This document shows, piece after piece, positions 46,254 through 60,087 of a stretch of 64,000 nt of DNA; positions within the stretch are counted from its first letter, which is position 1, and the number at the start of each line of letters is the position of its first letter. The position numbers and the translations under genes were made by a program. This DNA is from Brachynemurus nebulosus (Eukaryota; Arthropoda; Insecta; Neuroptera; Myrmeleontidae): contig JAPWDM010000048.1 of the NCBI GenBank assembly GCA_035578155.1, forward strand, positions 1,696,001-1,760,000. The letters run 5' to 3'. The notes below the pieces were generated by a model, which worked only from the letters and a program-made list of their open reading frames with translations, was not told the DNA's origin and made no database searches.

Positions 46254-47651
46254 TATAACTAGTTGCAGAGTTTTTGAGGTATCAAAGTCCAACAAAAAGG
46301 AAAGATGTATTTTTAGTAAGAGATATACATATTTTATTATATTAAGAAGATAAAATACTTTTGCAATAAAGATGGATATAGAGTAATTATGTCTAAACTC
46401 CCCCTATTAGTTGTTATATCTCTCACTCAGGTAATATTGAATGATACATACAATTTATAAAAATACACTACGTTGTAAAAAAAAGTAATCGATTTTGAAA
46501 TAGTTTGCTTATTTATATAGTAATGCAATGATGTACCTACTTAAATAAGTAATTTTAAATTAAATAAATTTCCTATGAATGTTTTTCAATATGGGAACCA
46601 TTTTTTCCGTCGTAAAAATATTTTGTATAATATTATTAAGTACTCCCTTATCGAAGCTGTCCAGATCTGTTTTATGTTTTACATGTTTTTTTCTTTCTCT
46701 TTCAGCAAAAATAGCTTCCGATCCATCATTTTTTTTTTGCTTCACTAGCTATTCTAGTTAAAGTTGCCAGCGATATACCCGTAGCTGCAGTAACACGATT
46801 TTTAACTTGAGATAATGGGATTTTCACACCATCACTTTCACTTTTCATAAACACTAACACATTTAAAATGATAAGTTTTGCTTGTGGACTTAACATTTTA
46901 TTTTTAATACTCGTATTCATTTCCATATTTAAATTAATTAAATATCAATAGATAAAAACCCGATTAAAATAGAGGGTATAAAAAAAGTATAATAATAATC
47001 AAGAATACCATAAATTAAAAAAAAAACTGTTAAAATATCGAAAATTGTATCTCGCAGGTACACCACTTGACTAGCCAAAGCTAAGTAAAAGTACTGATTC
47101 TAAAAATTACAAATTTATTTGTAAACATACAAATTTTGTAAAACTAATAAACAGATTTTATTGAACAATTCATAATAATAGCAATATTTACAAAGGTAGG
47201 TTTTACGCAGGTTTTATGACTGTATCAGGTAGTTCAATAAAATTGAATACATTTCAATTAATTAACCACTGAAAAATACAGACTTTAAAAGAGAAAATTG
47301 TAGACCGTTTTATTATTTGCAATATTTAGTAAATTGTTCAGAAAGTATGAAATATTAAAAATTAAACGTTTCTAAACTACAAGAAATATGTAATATAATT
47401 AAAACTAGAAATACCTATGATAAGAAATTTAATGTTTCAAAACGACTTAACGCTACCAATTTTAAAATATTAAATACTAACAGGAAAATTTTTTATGAAA
47501 AATACCGTTACATAGTAATAATAACATATTTTGGTATTTATAAATACGATTTTTTTAATGGTGTAGACCCTTACTTTCATTTATTTAACGGAGTACTGTA
47601 GTAAAACTGGAAGTGGACTTTAATCGCTCAGAAACTTTGCAACTACCTATA
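46254..47651 (-). mobile_element. Mariner-like deletion derivative, copy 2
   Basis: Full-length inverted counterpart of 12154-13552, with the same imperfect TIRs and TATA at both ends. Few differences separate the copies, so both derive from a recently mobilised non-autonomous source. Confidence 0.85.
46560..46926 (-). pseudogene. Transposase N-terminal fragment, copy 2
   Basis: Better preserved than copy 1: one frame of 66 codons (from 46926) reads SPQAKLIILNVLVFMKSE and the HTH-like VKNRVTAATGISLATLTRIA. An adenine-run frameshift near 46730 then leads into KHKTDLDSFDKGVLNNIIQN, ending at 46560. No catalytic residues. Removing the single frameshift would leave a DNA-binding-only protein of about 122 residues. 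Confidence 0.6.
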
Positions 47652-47835
47652 GTTCGTTGTAAGAACAGTCATTTCGGTAATCTTTTTTAACGAATTACTA
47701 AAATTGTTTAAGGACTGTGATATGTAAGAAATAATAACACTCACATAATTTTAAAATATTTTATTAAATAATTAACTTTAGTATACAGCTGTTGGAAAAG
47801 TTACACTATTGGTGTAGTTTACAACTCCAAAATTA
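47652..47835. other. Unassigned spacer
   Basis: AT-rich, nothing recognised. Confidence 0.35.
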
Positions 47836-48590
47836 CATACACTAAAAATACACCAAATGACACCAATTACACCAAAAATACACCAAATGACACCAAAAAT
47901 ACATCAGATGACACCAAATTACACCAAAAATAAACCAAATGACACCAAAAATACACCAAATGGCACCAAATGACACCAAAGATACACCAAATTACACCAA
48001 AAATACACCAAACAACACCAAAAATCACCAAATTACACCAAATTGCACCAAAAATACACCAAATGGCACAAAAAAAAAAAAAATACACCAAATGACACCC
48101 AAAAAAAAATACACCAAATGACACCAAAAATACACCAAATGACACCAAAGATACACTAAATGACACCAAAAATACACTAAATTACATCAAATTACACCAA
48201 AAATACACCAAAAATACACCAAATGACGCCAAAAGACACCAAAAAAGAGTGACTCCTTGGTCACTCTTTGGTGTCATTTGGTGTATTTTTGGTGTTTTTG
48301 GCGTATTTTTTTTGGTGTCATTTGGTGTATTTTTGGTGTCATTTGGTGTATTTTTGGTGCAATTTGGTGTATCTTTGGTGTCATTTGGTGTATTTTTGGT
48401 GTCATTTGGTGTATTTTCGGTGTAATTTGGTGTCATTTGGTGTATTGGTGTCGTTTGGTGTATTTTTGGTGTAATTTGGTGTCATTTAGTGTATTTTTGG
48501 TGTAATTTGGTGTCACCTAGTGTATTTTTGGTGTAATTTGGTATCATTTGGTGTATTTTTGGTGTTATTTGAAGTAGTTTTGGTGTATCG
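47836..48590. repeat. ACACCAAA minisatellite arranged as a 750-bp inverted repeat
   Basis: Units of 13-26 bp built on ACACCAAAAATACACCAAAT fill 47836-48245. The same units in reverse complement fill 48267-48590. The centre is a perfect hairpin (AGAGTGAC...GTCACTCT) at about 48247-48267. Open frames across it on either strand are by-products of the repeat. Confidence 0.93.
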
Positions 48591-49060
48591 CCGACACACA
48601 GGGATCGCTGTTATCCACACTACGAGCGCCATCTAGTAGTGAATTTACAGAGCTCAAAGGTGGATGCGCCATCTATTAACAATTTTTCAAACGTACACAC
48701 AGGGATCACTATTATCCAGACTAGCAGCAACATTTAGTAGCGAATTTACAGAGCTCGATGGTGGTTGCGCCATCTGTTACGGAAATTTTGAATTCTTAGG
48801 TTTAGTTAGGTTAGGAAAAATTTGTTAGGTTAGGTTAGGTTAGGTTAAGTTTGACCAAGGTTTGACCAAGTTCCGTTAGGTTCACTTAGGTTAGAAAAAA
48901 TGTCACTAGATGTCGTTAGGTTTGAGACCAAATTTTGCGCCACCCACCTCCGGAGGCTTCTAGCGCCGCCCCGATCGAGCGACCTCCTCCCAAGGTCACT
49001 CAAAAAGTCGGATGGTGGGATGGTGGGCTTCGTAGCCTCATATTTCTACTACTTACTCAA
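48588..49060. repeat. TTAGG-bearing interspersed repeat, copy B (inverted)
   Basis: Reverse complement of copy A, in the same order of segments. It abuts the minisatellite directly. Confidence 0.85.
48825..48844 (+). repeat. (TTAGG)4 telomere-like run
   Basis: Four perfect TTAGG units at 48825-48844, with two more at 48806-48815. Confidence 0.8.
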
Positions 49061-49739
49061 AACACATAAAGACGAAAAAATATATGTATATTAATGAGAA
49101 ATAGACAGATTACGTACTATTTCTAACAATTTGTGATACGAACTTTCTTTACTTCTGACAAAATAATTTATTAACTATACTAAACCGTCCGATCTATAAT
49201 GATTGCAACCATTAAAACTACTAAAGAGAGCTACAAAAGTAGCTAAAACCGGTCTAGCGAATATTTTGTATTAATATGCTCTACAGAGATATATAACTCG
49301 ATACTATTTACAGATTTTCACTAGAACTCTTTTTATACTTGATGAAATTAGAAACGAAGGCAAACAAAAATTTCAGTATTTCGAATTTGAATATCGGTTT
49401 TATTAAATATAGAAAAGTGTTTGGTATCCTAGTTATTTAGTATCAATGCTACTAACATGGCGTCATTTGCGAAAGGTTAAATTTTTTCATCAAAGACGTA
49501 AGAATATATAATTATTATGTATTATAAAAGAACCTGTAACAACATTGTTTTATTGAATCAAAAGTTGTCCCAATTCTAGACAGTGGCGGCAACAAAATTA
49601 AATGTTTATATATGTATGTAGAAATTCATTTTAAATAAGTTGACTATATTTACTATTGAATTCACATAAGAAAGGTGGTCAATTTATATTATTTGGACTT
49701 TATCATGCTTTACATCCTTTGCATACTTGATATGTAATA
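49061..49739. other. Unassigned sequence
   Basis: No gene, tandem repeat or TIR recognised. Confidence 0.4.
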
Positions 49740-50050
49740 TTAAATTACTAGCCGTACACTCGATGGGATTTCCCACCGGCAACATCTTTTTATTAGGTAC
49801 TCACTGCCCACTTTCAATATTTTTCAAAAACCTAAATACCAATTTCCACGTTTCTAATTTCAAAAATGACAAACTTCCCATACGAACTTTCATTTCCTGT
49901 TTTAATCCCTTAAGGAATGAATTTCCAGAAACGTTTACATAACTGACTTTTTATAAGTAGTAATGCCGAAAGATCAATCTTCATATCTTCTGTGCTAAAT
50001 TTCGTCCTTCTAAACCCAACAGTTTAGGCTGTGCATTGTCTGTCAATCAG
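49740..50050 (+). repeat. Interspersed repeat with GTCTGTCAATCAGT tail, copy 1
   Basis: It ends CCAACAGTTTAGGCTGTGCA then GTCTGTCAATCAGT. Copy 2 is at 50655-50890. This phrase family is common in insect genomes (from memory). Confidence 0.65.
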
Positions 50051-50056
50051 TGTATA

Positions 50057-50636
50057 ATAGTTATTTTCGATACGTATGCGTAAAGAGAGGTATTCTAGTA
50101 GGCTTAAATTGGGGCACAAGTCTAAGGGACTGACGTTTACACAACGAGATCGAGTGCGCTGTATACCCCCACGAGCCGTCAGGCGAGTGGGGGTAAGCGC
50201 ACGAGATCTCGTTGTGTATGCGTCAGTCCCTTTAGCGAGTGCCCCAGTTTAAGCCTATTGGATACCTCACTTTACGCATACGTATCGAACATAATTTTTT
50301 ATAACGACAGCTTCTAAAGTTTAATAGTGAGAAAAAAATTAATTATTTTTAAGCAATTTTAGAAAATAGTAGGGTTAATTTTATTTTATAATGTTATACG
50401 AAAAAAAATTTTTTTTATTAATTTGTAGATCGTTTCTATTTTTTTATTAATTTGTTGGTCGTTTCCATGTTAACTTGAATATGATTATCATTGACAAATG
50501 AATATCATTATTTTCTCGCATAGTTTTAGCTACTTTCACGCACAGTTACTGTCATTTGTTTTACAATGATATGAAAACTGCTCTTTACTACACAACGCTC
50601 GAATATTGAACTTTAGAAGCGGGTGTTATAAAAAAT
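50057..50636 (-). mobile_element. Foldback element copy 2 with an extra central palindrome
   Basis: Inverted copy of 17252-17760. Its central palindrome carries an additional segment near 50162-50195 in which TACCCCCAC and GTGGGGGTA flank a short loop. The insert sits exactly at the dyad centre, which is absent from copy 1. It lies between two copies of the GTCTGTCA-tail repeat. Confidence 0.85.
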
Positions 50637-50654
50637 ATTATTTATTTGAATAGT

Positions 50655-50890
50655 CATACTAACATATTTTTATATATCTAACTTCAAAAATGACGAATTT
50701 CCATAAAAATTTTCATCCCGTATTTAACCCACTTAGGGGGCGAATTTTCAAAAATCCTTTCTTAGTAGTCACCTACGTTACATAGGGAACTCCTGTGCAA
50801 AATTTCATTCTTCTAAACCCAGCGGTTTAGGCTGCGCGTTGTCTGTCAGTCAGTTAGTCAGTCAGTGTTAGAAATTTATTAAGTAGATTA
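50655..50890 (+). repeat. Interspersed repeat with GTCTGTCAGTCAGT tail, copy 2
   Basis: It shares TTCCCATA/TTTCCATA, CAAAATTTCATTCTTCTAAA, CCCAGCGGTTTAGGCTG and the GTCA-rich tail with copy 1. Confidence 0.65.
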
Positions 50891-52089
50891 TTTAACATAT
50901 AATATATATACGCAAATATTTTTTCAAAGAGACAGTTAATATACATATGTCAAAAAAATCTTATTGGTGAAATGTTATTCCTTGTGCTTTTTTTAATAGG
51001 GTTTTTACATTTGTAAGCAGAACTAGTTGCCATAATATTTTCTTTAAAAAAATATTATGAAAAACGCAATTTAAAAAGTGAAAATAGTGAAAATTTTTAC
51101 ACTATCTTTTCAAATTTTCTAATACAAACATGGTTGACTACGCTTCAATTTTAATTTTAAAATCTAGGATATCTCAGAAAGAGAAATATATATTAGCAAT
51201 TTACATCTTATTTATTATACTTGTCTCTATTAGTAATTTACATCCTATTTATAACACTTGTCTCTTTTTAAAGTGTACGTAATATCTTTCGTACGTAATA
51301 TAAATTCCTGGTCCTTTCATACTGTATATTATTTATTACGTCTTTGCATTTCACATATTTGTTTGTTGTTTTTTTTAATAAATAATGAATTTAAATTTAC
51401 GTACATATATAGATGTATTCATACTGTTAAAAATTTGTATTTATTTAGTTGAATTGTACACCTCTATGATGGTATTGTATTATTTTGTATATTTTGTTTA
51501 AAATGTACGGCTCTCTATATGAATAATATATTTTATTGTATAAAATTGAATTGCCGTACAAATAACGATAAATTTTAACGTAAACTGGATTTATTGCACA
51601 TTTACGTGATATAGATTTCCACTTAAATAAAATATTTTATGCTTATAATACCTACTTGAAGGAGACGACATTATTTTACAAATATATAAAGATATCTGTA
51701 GGTTTGTGTGACAGTAACTGAAGATCTACTATGAATTTATTTTATTTCTTACTTCGCTTGAAGTTGTAAGAAAGAAGATAGATTTTTATTACTGAACAAA
51801 ACTTTAGCAAAACCCAAATCGCTTGTTTGATTATAATGGTAAGTAGTGGGACACCCTAGGGTCAGAACTTTTGCCCAGTGTTGGAGCTTTTTTTCTTGGG
51901 TGTGGTCGTGTGAAATTGCATGGGTGGTAATTGACAACATCGGCCGGTGACATCGACAGACATCGACCGATGACGTTGATCAACATCGACTCTGCATGAC
52001 CTTTTTGATGTCTATAGACGTTTTTCATTTCTGTTACTCTGACCGATTTTTTTTTTTGCTTGTTACGAAAGATGGCGTTTATAATTCGT
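50891..52089. other. Unassigned AT-rich sequence
   Basis: No gene recognised; open frames are under 70 codons. A GC-richer patch with repeated ATCGAC(C/A) phrases is near 51935-51990. Confidence 0.4.
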
Positions 52090-52186
52090 GTTTGTCTCTT
52101 GGCACCAGTGCAATCAGGGGCATGACTTGAAGTCGAGTACTTTTGCATGCCGTCAAAGCATTATATCCACTACACCACGACAGATA
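52090..52186 (-). repeat. tRNA-like sequence, minus strand (pseudo-tRNA or SINE head)
   Basis: The minus strand reads TCGTGGTGTAGTGGATATAA (A-box-like) and, 45 bp on, GACTTCAAGTCATGCC (B-box-like). Acceptor pairing is not convincing, so I call it tRNA-derived. Confidence 0.45.
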
Positions 52187-52379
52187 TATTAACGCACCTT
52201 TGGAAACTTGTATACTTCTTAATAAAAATATTGTACTGAATAATTTCAGTATTTATTTGACTTAAGTCAGCACATTCTTTTTCAAACGTCATAATGTATG
52301 TACATATTTATTGTTTTGAATAGTGCAATCAACATCTACAAGTTTTTCAATATCAAACTTATTAAAAAAAAAATTTGCA

Positions 52380-53010
52380 GGACAGGTCTACCCACACTGT
52401 CAACTTCCCACTGGATGCCCTTAAAGACTATTGCAAATGAATAATTTTTTTTTAATTCAGCAGACTCTTCCTCTGGACCCCTGATAGAGGCTTTTCCCCT
52501 TACACCACACCGGGGGCTTCGCCTTCTGTACCTAAGGGTGGGGGCTCCACCCTTATCAAACAAATGATAACATCATTTGTTCTCAAGATACGCGAGACAA
52601 AAAATATTTCAAAAAATTTCTTATTTCGTTTTTCCCTCTAGTTTTCTTTTTTTTTTAAATTTTACAATAATTTACTGGCGTTTTTAACATAACAGAAGGT
52701 TCTTAGGCCATTATATAATAAAGACATGGTAAAAAATCCGTATAAACTATGTTATGTTAATAAAATTAATTCCGTTTTTTTATCACAAAAAACAAACCGC
52801 CAATCCGAGTTTGCTGAAAACTTTATCCGGCCTTCATTTTTTGATTACGCGTCTAATGAAATTAGTCCGGAGTTGATATCATCATTTGTTCTCGAGATAT
52901 GCGAGACGAAAAAAAATTCACGAATGAACGAACGAACGAACGAACGAAAGAACCAACGAACGCACACACAGACATCACGCTAAAAACGATGGATTCGGAT
53001 CCTAGTGACC
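52380..53010. repeat. Interspersed repeat with (GAAC)n tail
   Basis: TCATTTGTTCTC(A/G)AGATA(C/T)GCG occurs twice (about 52574 and 52884). A GAAC-rich run is at 52922-52952, followed by CACACACAGACATCACGC. The GC-rich CCGGGGGCTTCGCC and GTGGGGGCTCCACCC phrases lie upstream. It is typical of repeat 3' ends in insects. Confidence 0.55.
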
Positions 53011-55367
53011 TTGAAACCTAGTATGTGTTTCTATTGAATTTGAATTGTGTTAATTTTTTTTGCTGCTATTTGCTATCGACATAAAACTGAAATTTAGTGA
53101 ATATCAGCCATTAAAAACCTACCCCTTGTGGGTAAGAAATTATTTTTTGAAGGTCGAAAAATCTTTTGAATTGCTTGATGGATTTGTTTGAAGTTTTTAT
53201 ATGTTTCAGGTACCTCTATGGTGTGTCTCAGAAAAAATTATCAGCTTCAAAAAATATAACCTCCCTCCACCCCCCAAAAAAAAAAAATTATTTAACTTTA
53301 ATAATTTTTTTTATTTAAAAAAAAAAATTATTTATTTTTTTATAATAAAAAAAAAATTATTTAATTTTAATAATTTTTTTGTAACTATGATATAATTATC
53401 AAAATTTTTTTGCCGCCTTCTTACTATGATCCATGCAACGTATAATTTTTTCAGAATTAATTTCCGGGTGCGTCATAGTGTAATGAAAAAAATTTAAAAT
53501 TAAAAAGAAAAAATTATGAATTGAATCTTTATTTATATTAAATATTTAGTGATATTTAGAGGTATTGGTATTTAGTGGTCTTTATGTTTTATTGATTCGT
53601 AATGGTAATCGTATTTGGGGTTGTATTATTTCCGAAATTTGGGTTTCGATCAGCAGAGCACCTCCAGGTGTTGCGAAGATAAAAGAATGTGTGGCAGCGG
53701 GACGTTTTGGTCGCGGATCCTTTTCCTAAAGACCACAAAGATCCCCAAATAATCTGAAATTTTCCTTTTTTAACAATTTGAAGGATATAAATCAGAAATA
53801 CAGAAATTTCCAAGATACGAATTTATTACAATTTAAAAGGGTGGCTCAAAACAATTTTTTATTACAATATTTGGAAATTCTCTAAAAATTTTAACAATTA
53901 GGCTTTTACAAATTTTGAGAAGTTGAATAAATATTTCTTTTATGATTTGAAAGACAAATGTATCAATTATATGGGTAGTTATTCAAACGATGGAATTTTG
54001 GACGGCCCAACGCATTTTGTATATTAATATTTTGAAAAATACATTTTTCTTAGATGGAAACTGTAAACCATTACTGCATCTAACTAGTCACTCAAAATAA
54101 CCCGGTTTCGAAATATATTTTTTATAAAAAATTACACTTAAAATGTAAAATTCTCAGTCTGCTGGCATGTCTCCTCTCCAAAGTAAAACATAGCAGACTA
54201 AATAATTATTTTTTCTGAATGCATAAAAAAAAAATTTACACTGCAGTAGTAATCTATAATATTGGTACATTTTTATTGTATAAATAATTTTTGAATTTTT
54301 TTATATTTTCTTTAAGAAATATTCTATTGAATTTTGTCTCCCGAACTTTGCATCATTCTCCTATCAAACAAAAACACTTAAAAAATGTAAAAAATTTATA
54401 TTCCGATTAAATCACCGTTTGTCGTAGTAATTAACTGAAATATAATAAATAAAATAAAGTATATATTTTACTTAATTTGAGGTTGTATCAACTAATTCAA
54501 TTAACATTGTAAGTGAGATCGTACTCGGTCCAGTCAATTTCTCAGTATTCTCAGTTATTTAGCCGATTTTTAAAGAATATTGAAGAATTCTCAGTCTCCT
54601 GGTCTCAGTCTCCTGGCAGCTCCAAAAACGGGGATTAAACTTAAATAATGTAAATAAATTAGGTAAATGTCATTAGAATACTATAGTAAATGACTCCGTA
54701 TATTTTTTAATAAAAAATAAATTCCCACTTTATAATATATAGGTACTATGTAATTACTATGCTTCTGACACATAAACTACTAATATAATATATAATATGT
54801 ATTAAACGGTCGTAAATGACTTCGAATATTTTTTAATAAACAATAAATTCGCAATTTTTTTATTTATTTAGTTTTTTTTTAATTTTTTTTTAATTTTTTT
54901 TTTTCAAAAAAAATTTTTTTAATACATATATACTTACACTATATAACTACTAATATATATATATATATATACTACTAATATAATATATAATATATATTAA
55001 ATAAATAATAAATTGTTTAATAATTAAAAATTTAATAATAAAAATAATAAAAATTGTTTAATAATAAAAATTAATAAATTGTTTAATAGTTTAATAAATT
55101 GTGCTTAATAATAAAAATGAATATAAGAAATCCTCTTGTGTTAATTTTAGTTTTTTACTCATTTTTTTCACTTTTCTGGGGGTCTCTTTTTTATAATGGC
55201 CATAAAATTTATAATTTTTAATTTTTTGACTGGCCACTTTCAAATAGTGTAAAAAATGTCATCGACTTGAAATAAAACTACTTTCCAAAGCTCATGCATG
55301 AAAAAAATGTGTGGCCGGAATTAAGTCCATTTTCTTCCATCGTTTGAAGAACTACCCATTTATAAAA

Positions 55368-55370
<3 letters not shown>
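53011..55370. other. AT-rich non-coding sequence
   Basis: Includes a palindromic low-complexity patch of A- and T-runs (53270-53390) and AT-rich duplicated phrases around TAATATAATATATAATAT (54780-55000). No gene recognised. Confidence 0.4.
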
Positions 55371-55442
<72 letters not shown>

Positions 55443-55726
55443 AAATGGAATTTGCATCTTAGTTATTTCGTGTGACCATACTTTTTAGCATGCAGTGCAC
55501 GATTTTGGAAAATATATTTCGCATCCAAATTTGAAAAATATAGCCGCACTGATTCCTGAAATTAATTTCGAATTAAGATTTAAAATATCACAACAGAATG
55601 TGTTTTTGAAAATGCCACACCCAATGACATTATTTAAGATTTTAATTTACATTTTTAGAAATTTTCATTTAATTAATTTGTCTTTTAAAAATTATGACTA
55701 GAATGGTATATGTATATATTTTTTTA

Positions 55727-55804
<78 letters not shown>
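55371..55804. repeat. Two (AT)n microsatellites
   Basis: AT runs at about 55371-55440 and 55729-55803. The 68-codon open frame between them (55495-55701) has no recognisable features. Confidence 0.95.
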
Positions 55805-55806
<2 letters not shown>

Positions 55807-56504
55807 TCGAAAATGAATTTAAGTTTGCAAGAAATTTACGTTAGAAATTAACTTTCATAAATTTACTGTGTGATTTAAAGGTATTGAACAGATATCGAAA
55901 CAAATTGTGAAAGGTAACACGTGTTGAAATTTTTCAAAACGGAAAGCGGAAGTGACCCATACCTAATCACACGTAACAAGATATTACGAAAAATATTTGA
56001 AACTTACTTAAATTATTATTTTCATAAGAAACTTACTTAAATTATCTTTATTATTATAAATTAATTTAATCATAAATTATTAAACTACCTAAAATTTTTT
56101 TAGTCGTTGACTCATTTAGCGAAAACTACTCACTTAAAATATGTTTTAATGCTTATTTAGTTATATGATTACATTTGAAAAAATATTATACTAGTTAAAT
56201 AAAAAAATGTGTGTTGAAAATTGTAGCACAAAATGGTAATGGGCAAGCCAGAGGAGTATACATTTAGCACGATTTTAATTTATTAATGCCTTAAATGAAA
56301 CAGTTGTCATGAATTGACCAAGTGGGCCAAATAAAAGACGATATTCTTTATTACTTAAGTGTAAAATAATAATAATAATAAAATTAGTTTTTTATAAAAT
56401 TTATCAATGAGCCATTAGAATTTAAATATCATATATTCACCCGTATTCGTCCGAATTAAAAATCGCACGTTTCCGCATCCAACGGACGACCAGCCTTAAA
56501 TACA
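55805..56504. other. Unassigned AT-rich sequence
   Basis: Nothing recognised besides a short (AAT)n at about 56367-56381. Confidence 0.4.
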
Positions 56505-56725
56505 AGAATTGCTTTTAAACATTTCTCTAATGCTTAAAAAAGTTCCGGTATTTATCTGAATCACATGGTCGGTTAATTGGTCGGAAAATGACATTCCATG
56601 TTAAAAAATACAAATAAATGTAATTAGGAAACTGGTAATCGTCATATGTGATCGGCCCGCACAAAATTATTCGAGATTTTACTGGACTGTGAGTGAAGAA
56701 AGGTTGAGAAACGTTACACTAGGTT
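56505..56725. repeat. Dispersed monomer of the 165-bp satellite with its flank
   Basis: It shares AACATTTCTCTAATGCTTAA, the ACATGGT segment, and the downstream GTGA(G)TGAAGAAAGGTTGAGAA phrase with 16.8-16.99 kb. Confidence 0.75.
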
Positions 56726-56919
56726 TACTACTACTCATTGATGCAACACTGAAATAGTAAAGTAAACCTTTACAAAAGTGAAAAATACGTTAATGATGCA
56801 TTTAAATCGCGAGCTTCCAACGAATTCTTTTATATTAGTTAGTGAATATAAAGAATTGATGAAATTAAATTCAACTTTCTATTTTTTTTTTTCAGAAAAA
56901 AAAACTTATTGTTGTTATC

Positions 56920-57045
56920 TTATCTTTTTCCTTCGCTTAATAAAAAGATAAGATAAAAGATAACTTCTTTCAAAAATATCTAGATAAAAGATAATAGATA
57001 ACGAAAACGTTATCTAGATAAAATTTCAAATAACGTTATCTAGAT
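56920..57045. promoter_or_regulatory. GATA-motif cluster
   Basis: About 125 bp hold more than ten GATA/TATC cores, several as AGATAA. They include two direct copies of AACGTTATCTAGATAA. Such density matches GATA-factor or TATCTAGATA-type sites; no gene is adjacent. Confidence 0.4.
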
Positions 57046-57059
57046 AAGTACAACACTGA

Positions 57060-57615
57060 GTTAAAGTTACCCTTTGCCCGAAGGTTAAGTTAGTTTTGAC
57101 AACATACTTCGATTTTGACATAAAAACTAGGTGGTGAGGTTAGTTAAGGCTGCCCTTTTCTCGAAAGTTAGGTTAGTTTTGACAATATACTTCGATTCTT
57201 GATATAAAAACTAGGTAGTGAGGTTAGTTAAGGTCACCTTTTGCCTGAAAGGTTAGGTTAGTTTTGACAATATACTTTGACTTTGACATAAAAAATAGGT
57301 GGTGAGGTTAGTTTAGGTTACCCTTTGCCCGAAGGTTAAGTTAGTTTTGACAATATGCTTCGATTTTTGATATAAAAGCTAGGTGCTGAGGTTAATTAAG
57401 GTTACCCCTTGCCCGAAGGTTAAGTTAGTTTTGACAATATACTTCGACTTTGACATGAAAACTAGGTAGTGAGGTTAGCTAAGGTTACCCTTTGCCCGAA
57501 GGTTAAATTAGTTTTGACAACATACTTCGATTTTGACAAAAAAATAGGTGGTGAGGTTAGTTAAGGTTGCCCTTCGCTCGAAGGTTAGGTTAGTTTTGGC
57601 AATATACTTTGTGAT
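57060..57615. repeat. 84-bp tandem repeat, about seven copies
   Basis: The anchor GGTTAGTTTTGACAATATAC-like phrase recurs every 82-86 bp. Units contain TGAGGTTAGTTAAGG and CCCTTTGCCCGAAGGTTA. Homogenisation is moderate. Confidence 0.9.
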
Positions 57616-57699
57616 TAAATATAACACAGAACAAAAACATAAGTAGGGTTGACCGGGGTTATTTCGGAAATTAAATTTGTAAGAGGTAATTTGAGCAAT

Positions 57700-59342
<1,643 letters not shown>

Positions 59343-59344
59343 AT

Positions 59345-59489
59345 AGATATACAAGTTCATTCACCAACTAGAGAGCAACCGGAGTACATGTCTGTTGTTC
59401 AAACACCAATTTATAGTTCTACATCGACCGATTCAATTGATTCTTACTTATCCAATTTTTTTACTACAGAGTATACTGAATTTCCTTAA
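59345..59489 (+). pseudogene. Possible C-terminal coding remnant
   Basis: A 43-codon Ser/Thr/Tyr-rich reading ([10 protein letters not shown], then [12 protein letters not shown]) ends in a TAA that lies in the TTAA target of the next element. No family was recognised; it may be chance. Confidence 0.2.
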
Positions 59490-60087
59490 CCCTTAACTGG
59501 TCTACTCACTTTTTAAAACATAAGTAGTCTACTGGAGTACAATAGTTATTTTCTTAAATTATTGGTTAATCTGCTTTGAAGATAGAAAAATATTATTAAA
59601 AAAAATACTATTATTAAAAATTTTCCTGAGATCATAACATATTTTATTTAATCGTTTTCACAAATATTTTTCCTGGAAATATCTAGGAATATGAAATTAG
59701 AATTTTAATAGTAATACAGTAAAAAAAAAAAAATAGAATTGAAACATTAATCTAAAAATAAAATTGTATTTTTGCATATTTCAGAAAATTCAGTTACTTA
59801 GATCTGTTTACACATAAATTAAATTTAATTAATTAATTAATTACCTTTAATTTGGTTAATTATTTTAAATAAGATTATCAGTCTACTGGGATACAAAAAA
59901 ACTAAATCGTTAATAACTGAAATTAAAAGTTTGTAAAGAAAAGGTAATCATACATCAAATTAAAGTACTTAATCTCATTTGGGAATACATGGTGGTTACA
60001 GCTCAGTAACAGCGATTATAAAAAAATTATTTAGAAAAAAATAAAATAAAATTGGATTTGTAATTCTGTAGACCAATTAAGAGTTAA
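59486..60087. mobile_element. piggyBac-type MITE with TTAA duplication
   Basis: TTAA at 59486-59489 and 60084-60087 flank inverted ends CCCTTAACTGGTCTAC and GTAGACCAATTAAGAG (two mismatches). About 594 bp with no coding region. TTAA duplication plus a CCCTT terminus is the piggyBac signature. Confidence 0.75.

Noticed and set aside
47867..48505. 60-100-codon repetitive open frames
   Set aside because: They are by-products of the ACACCAAA minisatellite and appear on both strands in mirrored form.
51749..52563. Several 60-105-codon minus-strand open frames
   Set aside because: No motif, no splice or polyadenylation context, and overlap with repeat sequence; treated as chance.
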